DNA of 64,000 bases from Eucommia ulmoides (lineage: Eukaryota > Streptophyta > Magnoliopsida > Garryales > Eucommiaceae): NCBI GenBank assembly GCA_016647705.1, contig CM028328.1, positions 38,664,501-38,728,500 of the forward strand. The letters are read 5' to 3'. Shown here piece by piece: positions 45,329-57,370 of the stretch. A program made the position numbers and the translations under genes. Numbering within the stretch: position 1 is the stretch's first letter; the number at the start of each line of letters is the position of its first letter. Under the pieces are notes generated by a model, which saw nothing but the letters and a program-made list of their open reading frames with translations, made no database searches and was not told the DNA's origin.

Positions 45329-45535
45329 ATCTGCTTCGACAGAGTGATGGTATTAATTTGATGATATTATTGATTGGACGATGCCATAGTATTTATTTGT
45401 TTCTGCAGAGTGATGTGATCCGCATCGGTGGAGTGATGTTATCCGCTTCGGCGGAGTGATGTTTATCTACTTCTGCAGAGTAATGTTAGACGTTTATACG
45501 GCGCAGTGATTATCCGCTTCGGCAGAGTGATGGGT
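45329..45535. repeat. Minisatellite of about 25-bp CGGCAGAGTGATG units (5' LTR)
   Basis: Seven to eight imperfect copies of ATCCGCTTCGGCAGAGTGAT. Matching array at 52229-52438 in the 3' LTR. Confidence 0.85.
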
Positions 45536-46191
45536 GTTTGTAAGAAGGCATATCCTACGGATGGTACGGTACCATTGTAAACTCCCGATCGTGAGGTTAA
45601 AACGATCACTATGGCTGGCCAATGTGTGTTGTGGTGGAGTGGTGTTTTGAGATGTGGTGTTTTACTTATATTGGGTGATTTATTATTTATTATGGTGAAT
45701 GGTATTATTTTATACTAGATGGGTTTGAATGGAACTTATACTTATTGGTTTATTTTCACTGCTTATATTATAGAGAATTTTACTAGCTACGTGTTGTTTA
45801 TATACTTACGCTTGATCCATTTAGATGTTGTGGATATGAATTATTATTATAAAATATTTTTACTAAGAAGACAGTACACTCGCAAGTGGAGCAGATAGGA
45901 GTCGGTTAGTCCCCTATTGACACTAGTTAGAGTTACGTGGGTCAGGCATTGGAGTCATACGAGTGGAATTTGAGATAAGCTGTCGGAAGATGAACCTAAG
46001 GGAGGTTCATGAGTTCTATTTATTGTTTATATTTTTGGGACAGATGTATCCCTATAGTATGAAGTTATTATATATATATGACGTGTAGATGAAAGTTTGT
46101 ATATTGCCGTAGTTAAGTTGGTTAGTCAAGTGATGTCACGTCGACGTCATGCCGACCCGATGGTGACGGGTGTCCATGGTGGAGTGTGATA

Positions 46192-49100
46192 ATTTTGGTA
46201 TCAGAGGCTAGGTTATAGGTTCTGTAGACTTGTCAATGGTCTTTTCAGTAGAAGACCATAAGGTAGGAGGACGTGCCAGTCGTCTAGTCAGTAGGGGACA
46301 TAAGATAGGGTGTTAATAAGTTAGTTCAGTTCGTGAGTGTTAGTTCTTTCATTACATTAGTTAGTGCATTGGCATGGTGCACGGAGGGTTGTCTTGTTGG
46401 CAGGTAGTAATGGTGATATTACCAGTTGGCGGATTTGAGTGGTGTTGTGTTGGTGGTGGTGAAAATGGGTGGATCGCGATTGTGGGAGTGCTAATAGTTG
46501 GAAATGTGAGATTTTAATTAAGAGATAACTATATGCATATTACGTGGTGATGAGATAACTATCAGTAACACCCAATAAGTCATCCAATAAGTTGTTATTA
46601 AAATAGTAGATAGCATAGTAGAACACATTTAAGTTGGGATACAAAATTATATTCAAATAAAATATAGCATCGCCTTCTAGGCAATATGAAAGGCATCTTA
46701 TAATGATATTAAAAAAAAAAGAATTATATTAGTTGGAAACTAAAAACGTGAGAAAACTGTGACGAGAAGGTAGTACATTCTAGATTGATGGGAAGGTAGA
46801 GTAAAAGTTTGTGGAACTTGTAGATATACTAAACGTAATAGAAAATGATATGTAGGAAGTAGCCGAGAATTGTGAGTCTGGGATGAAAATAAGTGCGCAT
46901 ATAAATAGAGTTCGTTTGTATGAGGTAGAGTTAAATCTTAAAAGAATCAAAAGGTGTATTATCAGGAAGGTGTAATTAGTACCCCAATTAGTTTGATAGT
47001 GGGTCTGGGAGGTCAAAAAGTGTTAAAGAAAGGATATCAAAAATTTAGTACGTGGGTGCTGGGGCACCAGATAAAACAAGTTCAGGCGGTGGATAATGTA
47101 GTAGCTAGGGATTTTCTCTAAGTAGTTCCGAGAGCTATCGAGGTACTGGTAAGTGTAATTAATAATTGTGGTTGTTGTAAAATAAGTTTCATAATATTAA
47201 GAGGTGAATGTTCGGCTCATTAAGTCGGCTAAATATAATCGTGTTGATAAAATGCGGGAATTTGGGATTTAGAATTATAACTTTGGGGACTTAAAGGGTG
47301 GTCGCCGTGGTATTAGTAATTAAAAATTTACTGAATAGTGGAAATGTGAGTAAATTAGTTTTTGGTTTAGGAAGTCTCTATAGTAGAAGTCTTGTGACGG
47401 CCCTGGGAAACCGGGTCGTTACAATAAATTAGACCATTAAGTCCTGATTAACGTGGACCTGGTGTTTTATCTAGGAAGATCCAGTGTTGGTACTCATCGG
47501 TTGGAATGGATGGTTTGTTAAATCGACTTGCAAAAGACCAGGATGTTAGATTGAGGGTATTATCCGTTGAAAGTTAGAAACTATGACGTAGTGAAAACGA
47601 TGACTCGGTCGAGAGTAGAAATGAGCATGTAGAACATTTCTAGAGTGTGTTGCTAATGCTGAAAGAAAAACAATTGTATGCTAAATGCAATAAATGTGAG
47701 TTGGGTAGAATCGAGTGGTAATTTTAGGACATGTGATTTTGGAAATAGTATTCAAGTGAATCTAAAGGAAGCTGAATATGTGATTTGATGGGAAAGGCTG
47801 AAAAGTGTAACGGAGGCTCAAGATTTTTTGGGGATTGGAGGGTTATTATTATCGATGGGTACAGGGTTTCTTTATTACAGCCGTTCCGTAGATCGGATTG
47901 ACCCACAAGAAAGTCGAATTCAAAAAGGCAAATAAATATGAGCGTCATTACTGATTCATGAATTTGAGTTGGTAGTAATTGTGGTTGCTACAAGGTGTAA
48001 GAGACCCTACCTATATGGCGACATTTTTGGGATATGCATTGACCACCAGAGTTTGGCATATTTGCTAATTCAAGAGGAACTAAATATGAATTAGAGGCAT
48101 TGAATAAACACTGATTAAAGACTACAATTGTACTATCCATGAGTATTCAGGAAAGGCTAATGTGGTAACAATGTTTTGAGACGGAAATTGGTAAACGTGG
48201 TTGTGCATATTCAGGTTATTCACACTAAATTATGTGTTGAGTTGAGACCCTTGTGAGTATAATGAGCGGTTGGTCAAATGACAATGCTGTTTAAATGCTC
48301 TGATTTTGTAACCGACATTGATTGCCTGTGTTGTAGAAGTATAGAAGTCAGATATCTAGTTGGGAAAGATTAGAGAAGGAATGGAAAATGGTCACAGAGT
48401 TGACTATCGTGCCAAAAATAATGATGAAGTTGTGATGATTGCAAACAGATTGTGTATTCCCAATGGTGCCCATATGGCGGAAGAGACTTTAGAAGAGGTG
48501 CATAGAACAATATATACAATGCCCGGTAATATCCAACTATATTGAGATTACATGAGTATTATTAGTAGACTGGAATGGAAATGGGAAATCGCAAAAATTG
48601 TTGTTAAGTGTCTTATTTATTCGTAAAGTTAAGGTCAAGTGGTGATACCCATGTGGATTATTGTAGTTTTGGACCTATTCCAGAAGGAAAAGAGAATAAT
48701 AGCCCGAGGAATGTCTTCTTGACACGTATACAAAGTATATATTGACAGGATTGTTCGGTCGCATGAGGCACCGATTCAATGAAAATGTTGAATAAAGTTG
48801 GGTTAAGATAACTATTTTAAATCAAAAGTGAAAATTGGATGTTGAGTTAGTCGTTTGATAAGGATTAGTAGCTCCTAGAAAAAAAAATAGTATATGTGGA
48901 TAAATTGTTAAAATCAGTTGATCGATTATTTGAAATTTTAAATTAGAAATTCTGAAATCATAGGTGTTGTCACCGTTTTGTGATTTAAATAAAAATTGTT
49001 ATCAAAGCAAAGTATTGTTTGAACAATCCGCGGAAGAATTCGAAAATGCAGTATTGAATGGTGATAACTTAAATCGGCATGTTGTAAATATGAAAAGTTA

Positions 49101-50322
49101 AGTAGTATTTCTAGATAATAATCGTCAATCCAGTATTGAATGGTGATAACTGAAATCGGTATGTTGTAAATATGAAAAGTTAAGTAGTATTTCTAGATAA
49201 TAATCCTCAATCGGAGAAACTGTATAGGAAAAACTGTAGTACCAGAATTTAATGATTATTTTGATGTTCTAGTCAAGTTTCTATACTGCTTTAGGTGTCA
49301 AGTTGAGAGTTCGTAACTCTTCTTAATTGTAGATTAATGGTCAATCGAGTGGTATGATTCAGATATTGGTAGATGTTTGATAGAAAGAACTTAACCAGAA
49401 GTATTAATCTTCCACTACCATTAGGTAGAGTCGGCATGTGGAGGTCATTGAGATTTCATGAGAAAAAGGATAATTTGAAATGTCCTTGATTTGATGTGTA
49501 CTCACAACACAATTTATTGTGAAGTATTGAGTTTTTGTAATTGAGATGTATCTATGTCCTTCGATTCATACTTATACATGGATATATGTTTGATGCATGT
49601 TAGGTAAATGGAAAGGGAATTGAAGCATGTGACCTTGTTAGGGACTTAATCAAATGTGGAAGCATATAAGAAATTTTTATAAATGAGTTGTAATCTTGTG
49701 GTTTTGGATGATTGTGAGCTAGCAGTAATATTAGAAAATGCTTATAAGAGTATTGAAGATTTAAGGTAGATATTGGGGTTAATGATGGTTGGGCTATATG
49801 AGACTGGTGGCGATTTTTGTTTAGTAACATGTTAAATGGAAATAATGTTGCGAACGGGGTGACTGGAAAATGTTGGAAGAAACGGATAGGCGCTGGTTAT
49901 GTCGAAATAAAATGGACTACATTTACTGAAATTACCGAAATATTTTAAGCAGATAGTGTTGTCGCTGATTTTGATTTTATCAGAGTAGCGCAGTGGAAGC
50001 GTTAGAAACATAAGACAGTTGGTTGTCTGGAATAGGTGTTATCAACCAAGGTCCACCCTGTCTGCTGGATATTGGATATAATGTTGACTACTACGAATGA
50101 AAATATTGCAATGAATATGGAAATGATTTGACAAAAATTGTCGGTTTCGAATTAAGGATGACGTTAGATTATGGGACCCTACACAGAAACCAATTGGTCT
50201 AGAATGAAGTGTGACAAATGTAACTTTGTGGTGCACGTCTGATATATAAATGATTTGATTAAGTTGTTAATTCCTATTGGTTGATAAATTTCAAGACGAA
50301 ATTTCTTTTAAGAGGGAGGAGT
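46192..50322 (+). pseudogene. Decayed internal region of Ty3 element 43406-53095 (fossil)
   Basis: Begins with the primer-binding-like sequence. Recognisable traces include an RT block corresponding to KEKQLYAKCNKCELG near 47660-47710, an RNase H LPIWRHFWDMH block near 48010-48045, and an integrase-start-like stretch near 48410-48530 (RLCIPNGAHMAEETLEEVH). A local 80-bp tandem duplication occurs at about 49045-49205. About 4.1 kb, shorter than a full gag-pol; broken throughout. Confidence 0.7.
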
Positions 50323-53095
50323 TGTAAGACCCCGATTTAGCACGTACGCCGTTTTAAATTTCATGTTAGAGCATTTAGAAAATTTTGGGGTAAAATTGAT
50401 GTTAATTAAAAACCAAATTAAAAGTTATTGGGTCAAATTGAAAATATAGAAATATTTATTTTAAACTTGGAATGCAAATTGTCAAGTAAAATCTACAAAT
50501 TGAAAATGTTAAGGGTGAAATTTCAATTTTAGAAACTTGTAAGTGTTAATTTGAACTAAAAAAAGGAGAGTTAGAGAATAAGGGGACAAAAGAGCAATTT
50601 AACAAAAAGATTTTTTTTTATAAACACACACACACATATATATAGTGTATGTGTGTAGTGAGAACTAGAGGCAGAAACAGAGAGAGACTGACAACGTGGC
50701 AACGCGAGGGATAAGGAGTATACTACTAAATTCATGCGTATAAATATAAATGCATGCATTTCAAATCAATTACGGGGAAAAGGAAGAGAATAATCCAAAC
50801 AATCGAGAGAAAGAGGAGAAGATTCGCGAAGAAGAAGAGAGAGAGAAGGAGCGGGAGAGAGAGAGAGTTCACCGGTGTGGGTTTTGGGTGCTGCCGTCAT
50901 TCAAATTCCTCCGACGGTGGGTTGGTTGTGTGACGTCACTGGCGGTGGGTGTTGCCGGCTGGAGAGTTAGAGAGAGAGAAGTGGGTTTCGATTTTGGGTG
51001 TGTGTTCCGTTCGGCGTCGTGGGTGTTCTGTCTTCGTGGATGTGTGGCGTGATCGGAGCAGGGTCGATCGACAGCGAGTCCTAGAACAAAAACAAAAAAT
51101 GAAGAGAGAAAGAGGGTCAGTGATGGTCCGATCGATGTGGGTGGTAGTCGTTCGTTCAGTCTGATTTGTGTGGGTATACGTTTTATCCGTCGTTCAGTCC
51201 ATCGTTCAACTTGAGTTGTGGGTGTGTGAGCGTTGCCGTTGTCAGGTGTGTGTGTGCAGGCCGGCAGTGTGTGATCAGCGCTGTTCTAATCGGTTATGTG
51301 TGTGGTGGGTGTATGTATGTTGTTCGGTCGTTAGTTAAGTGTGTGTGAGGTTGGTTGGTTGGTGGCTGGCGGTGTGAGGGTGTTGATCGGTGGTGATGCT
51401 CAGCGAACAGGAAACAGGAACGAGCAGCAGAAGAAACGAGGAAAAGGAAAAAGAAAGAAGAAAAGGAAAAAAAAAAAAAAAAACCAGAAAAAAAGAGGGA
51501 AAATTACACAAATAACCCCAACAAAATTCAAAATCCATCTCGCGACCCGTGAATGATTAGGAACGAGTAACGTTTTTCTTTAAGTTTATTTTAGTCTTGT
51601 TAAATTAAATTCTAGCATCAAAATTTAGTAACCGGGATAATAAATTTGGGACCCTTCGTATTACTAAATTTTATGCAGTAAAATTTTTAACGGAATGAAA
51701 TTTACCAAATAACAATTTTCATAAATAAAATGTGGGAAATGGGAAAATACGGAACATAGGGTCTGCATTTGCATGATTAGGTTTTTTTTTTCCTAAAATA
51801 TTAATTTATGCCCTGTCACTAATAGGTTCGCAGACACCGGAGTAGCGGTAGAGTATAGTTGGTGTAAAAGCTTTTCTGAGCGGATCACCAGATGAGTGTA
51901 TTATCTTCTTACCAAACTATTTTATATCTATATATAATAGAAAATAGTTGTATTTACATTAGAAGCTTTTAAAATTTTGTGGATGAAGCAGGTTTTGGGT
52001 AAGTTGGTAAAATGGATTTTCGTGAGATTATGATGGTTTTCGAAAAGAATGTGAAAATGGTTTTGGTGAAATCAGACGTTTTTTATAAAGAAAAATGAGA
52101 AATATGATTTTGGATTAAAAATCAGTTTTGGAAATCGAGGGTGATGTTTGAGATTTGACGATATTGATTAGACGATAATATTGGTTTGTGATTTGATGAT
52201 GACGTTATTGATTTGACAATGCTATAGTATTTATCTGCTTCGGCAGAGTGATGACATTGATTTGACGATGTTATTGATTGGACGATGTCATAGTATTTAT
52301 TTATTTCGGCAGAGTGATGTGATCCGGTTCGGCGGAGTGATATTATCCGCTTCGGCGGAGTGATATTTATCTGCTTCGGCAGAGTGATGTTAGACGTTTA
52401 TATTGCGCAGTGATTATCCGTTTCGGCAGAGTGATGGGTGTTCGTAAGAAGGCATATCCTACGGATGGTACGGTACCGTTACAAACTCCTGATTGTGAGG
52501 TTAAAAAGATCACTATGGCTGGCCAATGTGTGTTGTGGTGGAGTGGTGTTTTGAGATGTGGTGTTTTACTTATATTGGGTGATTTATTATTTATTATGGT
52601 GAATGATATTATTTTATACTAGATGGGTTTGAATGAAACTTATATTTATTGGTTTATTTTCACTGCTTATATTATAGAGAATTTTACTAGCTACGTGCTG
52701 TTTATATACTTACGCTTGATCCATTTAGATATTGTAGATATGAATTATTATTATAAAATATTTTTACTAAGAAGATAGTACACTTGCAGGTGGAGCAGAT
52801 ATGAGTCGGTTAGTCCCCTACTGGCACTAGTTAGAGTTACGCGGGTCAGGCATTGGAGTCATACGAGAAGAATTTGAGATGAGCTATCAGAGGATGAACC
52901 TAAGGGAGGTTCATGAGTTCTATTTATTGTTTCTATTTTTGGGACAGATGTATCCCTATAGTATGAAGTTATTATATATATATGACGTGTAGATGAAAGT
53001 TTGTGCATTGTCGTAATTAAGTTGGTTAGTCAAGTGATGTCACGTCAACGTCACACCGGCCCGATGGTGACGGGTGTCCGTGGTGGAGTGTGACA
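50323..53095 (+). repeat. 3' LTR of Ty3 element 43406-53095
   Basis: Pairs with the 5' LTR over its full length, with a few small indels (for example in the purine tract and the A-run near 51470) and mostly C/T and G/A differences. TATA box at 50739-50746. Confidence 0.92.
52229..52438. repeat. Minisatellite of about 25-bp CGGCAGAGTGATG units (3' LTR)
   Basis: Counterpart of 45329-45535, same unit order. Upstream of GGTACCGTTACAAACTCC. Confidence 0.85.
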
Positions 53096-53100
53096 CGTTA

Positions 53101-54538
53101 TATATGGATTAGGACAAGTCGGTCAACCAACCTATAGAATTTGATCAACAGCTTGAGTCAGTTGGGATTTCAGGTGATTTGGTCTCTTGGTAAAAAAACT
53201 ATTTGTTTTTTTTTTATCCCGAAACAGAGATTTGGGGGATTTGAATTTAATTGAACTATTAACAAGCTATTATGTTATCTCTATTGATATGGTCCATATA
53301 TTTTCATATTCTCCTAATTTAAATGGCTTAATACTTTATATTTCTATAGTTTTAAATTGAGAATAGTTATATGGACTTAAATGAGAGAATTAAAAGTTAT
53401 TTTTAAGTGAAATACACCTGAAATGAAAGCTAATCATATATGGGGTTAAGAGTGTCATTAAGTGGCATATCTTTAAGAAAGTACCCGTTGGAGGGCTAGT
53501 CATTGGTCTATTAATTATGATTTCATTAATTATGATTCATCCTTCCAAGTTGTTATGCTTAATTATGATTTCATATTGCTATTATTTGCTTGGTTGTTAA
53601 GATCGTTAGAAAATCATTATCAAATCTAAAATCCAAAAATCTTTTTAAAACGATTTTATGTGTTTATCTGATTACGTGCTTTACGTTGTGCTACCCACAC
53701 TTGTTTATTAATAAGATATTAATTTACCTCACACTGTATCTATCAAGTAGTAAATTTTGGGATATTAATCACGTATAACTATATTGAGGTGGTAGCAACT
53801 CCTTGTGGGAAGAAACTCATTATTTTTTATATTTGTGAGTTTGAGCGGATTAGACATGATTGGGTCAGTGTCTAGTCAGGGTAACTAGATTTCAATCTTT
53901 TCAGGTGAAAAAGATTGATATTTGATCTTTGTCCTAAGTATAAAAATGTTAGGTTATTATTTTCTCTTGAAAAGAACTAGGTCTTGATTCTCCCTGCAAT
54001 TGAATTGATTTGAGTGAATTGTAAATGTTCCATTCTTACCTGGGAAAAAGATACTTGAGAGTGTGGTAAGGTTTGATCTTTAGCCTGTAGAAGGATTAGG
54101 TTTTGATTCTTCCTGTAATAGAATTAGGTTAGTCTTTAACATGGTAAAAAGATAAGATTCTTCCTTAGCATGAAAAAAATAAAAAATATAAAGGTTGATT
54201 CTGAGCCTTGTCAAAGAATCGTTGTAAGGATTTGGTTCCTACCTGGTAAAGAAATCAAGGGTTTAGAGGTTGCGAATCTCTATGGAGCTCGGGAGACTAG
54301 ATTATGCAAGGCTAACTTGCTAAACCAGGATATATCTTGGTGTGCTGCATTCTTTATTTTCAATTCATTATGTTTGGATGTGTACCTTGTTATAAACACT
54401 TATTCGTTGTGTAATGAAGATAATAATTGATTTAGAAAAAAATGATTATTTGATAATTAAGTGTTAAAAGATTTATTTGTTTAAATTTTTTATAACTATC
54501 CAATTTACCCCCCTCTTGGGTAGCTCACTGGGCTAACA
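53101..54538 (+). repeat. Copia 5' LTR, second part
   Basis: Continues the copia LTR after the nested element and ends TAGCTCACTGGGCTAACA. Parallels 55840-57370 of the 3' LTR block by block. Confidence 0.85.
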
Positions 54539-55141
54539 TATATGATTTTGGAATTTGTATGGAGGCAGTCCCTATTTATTGTGATAATAAAAGTGCTATA
54601 TGCTTAAGTAAGAATCTGACACAGCACTCACAAAGTAAGCACATAGAGATTAGACATCATTTTATTTGTGATCACGTTCAGAAAAATGAAGCAATTATTG
54701 AATATGTTGATACCTCTAATCAGCTCGCTGATGTTTTTACCAAACCTCTAGTAGAAAATTAATTTATGAAAATTATTCAAGGTTTAGGTATGGTTAGACA
54801 TAACGATGTATGCCTAGAGTGATGTTTTTGAGTCTCTGCCCCCACTTTTTGAGATGGCAAAGAGATAGAAGTTGATGTTTAATGAGTTAGTTGATGTTTA
54901 GGGATTTGTTTGCCTAAACATTGTATTAATTAAAAGGAAAAGTTATTATGGGGCTTATGTTGAATATCATTATTGTTTAATTGCGCTTATATTGAATATC
55001 TTTATCATTGTTCACTTATGTTTTCATGTTTATGCTTAAATGAGTTTAAATACCCGTCCTTGGATATAGAGGGAGCGTGATTACATTTTCTTTATTGATC
55101 AAAATCTCAAAGTTAATAGATATTATCAAAAATGGGAAAAT
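54539..55141 (+). pseudogene. Copia internal remnant: RNase H C-terminus (fossil)
   Basis: Encodes PIYCDNKSAICLSKN, KHIEIRHHFI and NQLADVFTKPL, the diagnostic end of copia polyproteins, followed by a short untranslated stretch to the 3' LTR. Only about 0.6 kb of an expected 5 kb or more remains, so the element is internally deleted. Confidence 0.9.
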
Positions 55142-57370
55142 TTTCAAATCTAAGGTTTTGATAAATAATTAAGTATTGATATTTTTGGTGGAACTAATGG
55201 TTTTATCGAGTATTTAAGATTTATAGTTCCATGTTGTAATTACAGAAGAAGACCTTATGAAGAAAACATAAAGGGTGCAAGATGGACGTAATGAAAATGT
55301 GAAGAATTTTGAAGATTTTGAAGAAAAATAAATGAAAACAACTATTTACTTATATACCCTTAATACAACTCGAATTAGGATCACACACGACACTTAAAAT
55401 GAGTTAATTATATATGTGTCATGATAAAAAGTGATAACTTTAAGATCCTAAATTGAGAAATTGTATGTGCTCCTTATGTGAAATGAATTTGACAATTGAC
55501 TTAATTAGAAAATACATTTTAAAGTATAAAAAGTTAAGTTTTCGGGTCAATTCGGTCAACCGAGAAAAGTAATTGGTCAACTGAATCAAATAGTGAGTTT
55601 TAGAGTTAAAACGAGGTGCTACAGATCCAGTCAGTCAACTGCATAAAATTAGCCGGTCAACCGTTTGAAACAGTAGCTGAATTGGTGAAGAAAGTGAGCA
55701 CACTGATCCAATCAGTTAACCGAATAAAGAGGGTCAGTCAACTATTTGAGTTAGTAGATGAATTGGTGGAAAATAGATCACACTGATCCAATCGGTCAAT
55801 TGATTGGATGTAATCGGTCAACTGACTAGACTTAAGCCAATAATTATATTTGGAGCAGGAAAGGTTGGTTAAGTGACTTGTAGGATTTGGTCAACTGCTT
55901 GAGTCAGTTGAGGTTTCGGGTGATTTGGTCTCTTGGTAAAAAACTATTCATTTTTTATGATTTCAAGAGAGAGATTTGGGGGATTTTAACTTAATTGAAC
56001 TATTAACAACCTATTATGTTATCTCTATTGATATGACCCATATATTTTCAGATTCTCCTAATTTAAGTGGTTTAATACTTCTTATTTTTATGGTTTTAAA
56101 TTAAAAATAGTTCTATGAACTTAAATGAGAGAATTGAAAGTTATTTTTAAGTGAATACACTTGAAATGAAAAGTAATCATATATGGGGTCTGAGAGTGTC
56201 ATGAAGTGGCATATTTTTTAGAAACTAGCCGTTGGAGGGCTACTTATTGTTCTATTAATATAGACCTGCGGGAATTGAGTTGAGTACATCAAGAACAATC
56301 AGTTTAAGCTTTTTTAAGAGTGAGATTTACGCTGAGATTTTTATGTGAGATTCTATTTAGGTTCTTGATCTAAAGCACTAGCTATTTGGCATCACCGATT
56401 TAGGTTCTAATTATGATTTAATCATTGTCCTTGGTATTTTTCCAGTGAGATCCTTCCATATTTTATTGCTTTAAAGTTATATTTATCTTGATTACTTGAT
56501 TTAGGATTGTTAGAAAAATCGTTTTTGAACTTAAAAGCTTGAAATTATTTTTAAACGATTTTTGCCTATTTATCTGATAACATGCTAAATTTGTGCTAGC
56601 CACATTATTTATTAATCAGATTTGAATTGTCTCACATTGTATCTATCACGTAGTAATTATTTATGATATTAATTGAGTATATTAGTATTGAGTGGTAGAA
56701 GTTCCTTGTGGGAAGAAACTTGCATTTTTTGTATTTATGAGTTTGATTGAATTAGACACGTTTGCAACAGTGTCTAGTTAGGGTAACTAGGTTTTGATTT
56801 TTTTCCTATGAAAAAAATTATAGTTTAATCTTTGTCCTAGTAAAAATGTTATGTTATTATTTTCCTTTGAAATTTTTTTGGTTTTGATTCATCCTACAAT
56901 TGAATTATTTTTGAGTGAATTGTAAAGGTCTATCATTTCCTATGAAAATGATAGGTAAGAGAGAGTTAGGTTTTTCTTTAGCCTGGTAAAAAGATAGAGT
57001 TCATCCTTGACCCATGAAAATGATAAATTATAAAAGTTAATTTTGTGTCTGTAAACGAATCGTGAGTTGTAAGAGTTTAGTTTCTACCTGGTAAAAGAAT
57101 AAGGTTTAGTGAATTACAAATTTCCGTGGAGCTCGACGGACTGGATATAGGCAAGACTAGAATGACCAAATCAGGATAAATTCTTGTATGCTGCATTGAT
57201 TTATTTTCTATCCTATATTTGGGTGTGCACTTAGTATTAAACACATATCCGCTGTGTATAAAGATAATAATCTATTTAGGAAAACTGATTATTTGTGTTT
57301 AAATGAATTAAATGTTAAAATTTGGTAACTATCCAATTCACCCCCTCTTGGGTAGCTCTTTAGGCCAACA
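55142..57370 (+). repeat. Copia 3' LTR
   Basis: Starts TTTCAAATCTAAGGTTTTG, ends TAGCTCTTTAGGCCAACA. Complete copy, 2229 bp. Confidence 0.85.

Larger units (their letters stand above)
43406..46191 (+). repeat. 5' LTR of Ty3 element 43406-53095
   Basis: TGTAAGACCCCGATTTAGC to GGAGTGTGATA. A TATA box TATAAATA lies at 43828-43835, followed by a GA-rich purine tract (43862-43960) and a GT-rich stretch. A minisatellite of CGGCAGAGTGATG units lies at 45329-45535, upstream of the conserved block GGTACCATTGTAAACTCCCG. Confidence 0.92.
43406..53095 (+). mobile_element. Ty3/gypsy element (Tekay/Del-like) with 2.8-kb LTRs (fossil, youngest in the nest)
   Basis: 9690 bp, flanked by a perfect 5-bp target duplication CGTTA (43401-43405 and 53096-53100) in the copia 5' LTR. 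LTRs are 43406-46191 (2786 bp) and 50323-53095 (2773 bp). Primer-binding-like TTTGGTATCAGAGG follows the 5' LTR, and purine-rich AAGAGGGAGGAG precedes the 3' LTR. Internal part about 4.1 kb with heavily decayed RT and RNase H traces, so it is broken in many places. LTRs differ by about 2-4% over the stretches compared by eye, nearly all transitions, suggesting roughly 1-1.5 million years at 1.3e-8 per site per year. Confidence 0.92.
42704..57370 (+). mobile_element. Ty1/copia element (SIRE/Maximus-like) with 2.2-kb LTRs and a nested Ty3 element (fossil)
   Basis: 5' LTR 42704-43405 plus 53101-54538, 3' LTR 55142-57370. Both end in CACCCCCTCTTGGGTAGCTC-like sequence and a terminal CTAACA or CCAACA. 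Flanks AAATT and AAATC suggest a 5-bp target duplication with one change. The internal part is only about 0.6 kb, with a copia RNase H remnant, so most of gag-pol is missing. LTRs differ by about 10% where compared by eye. Inserted in the Tat second RNase H, and itself interrupted by the Ty3 element 43406-53095. Confidence 0.85.
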
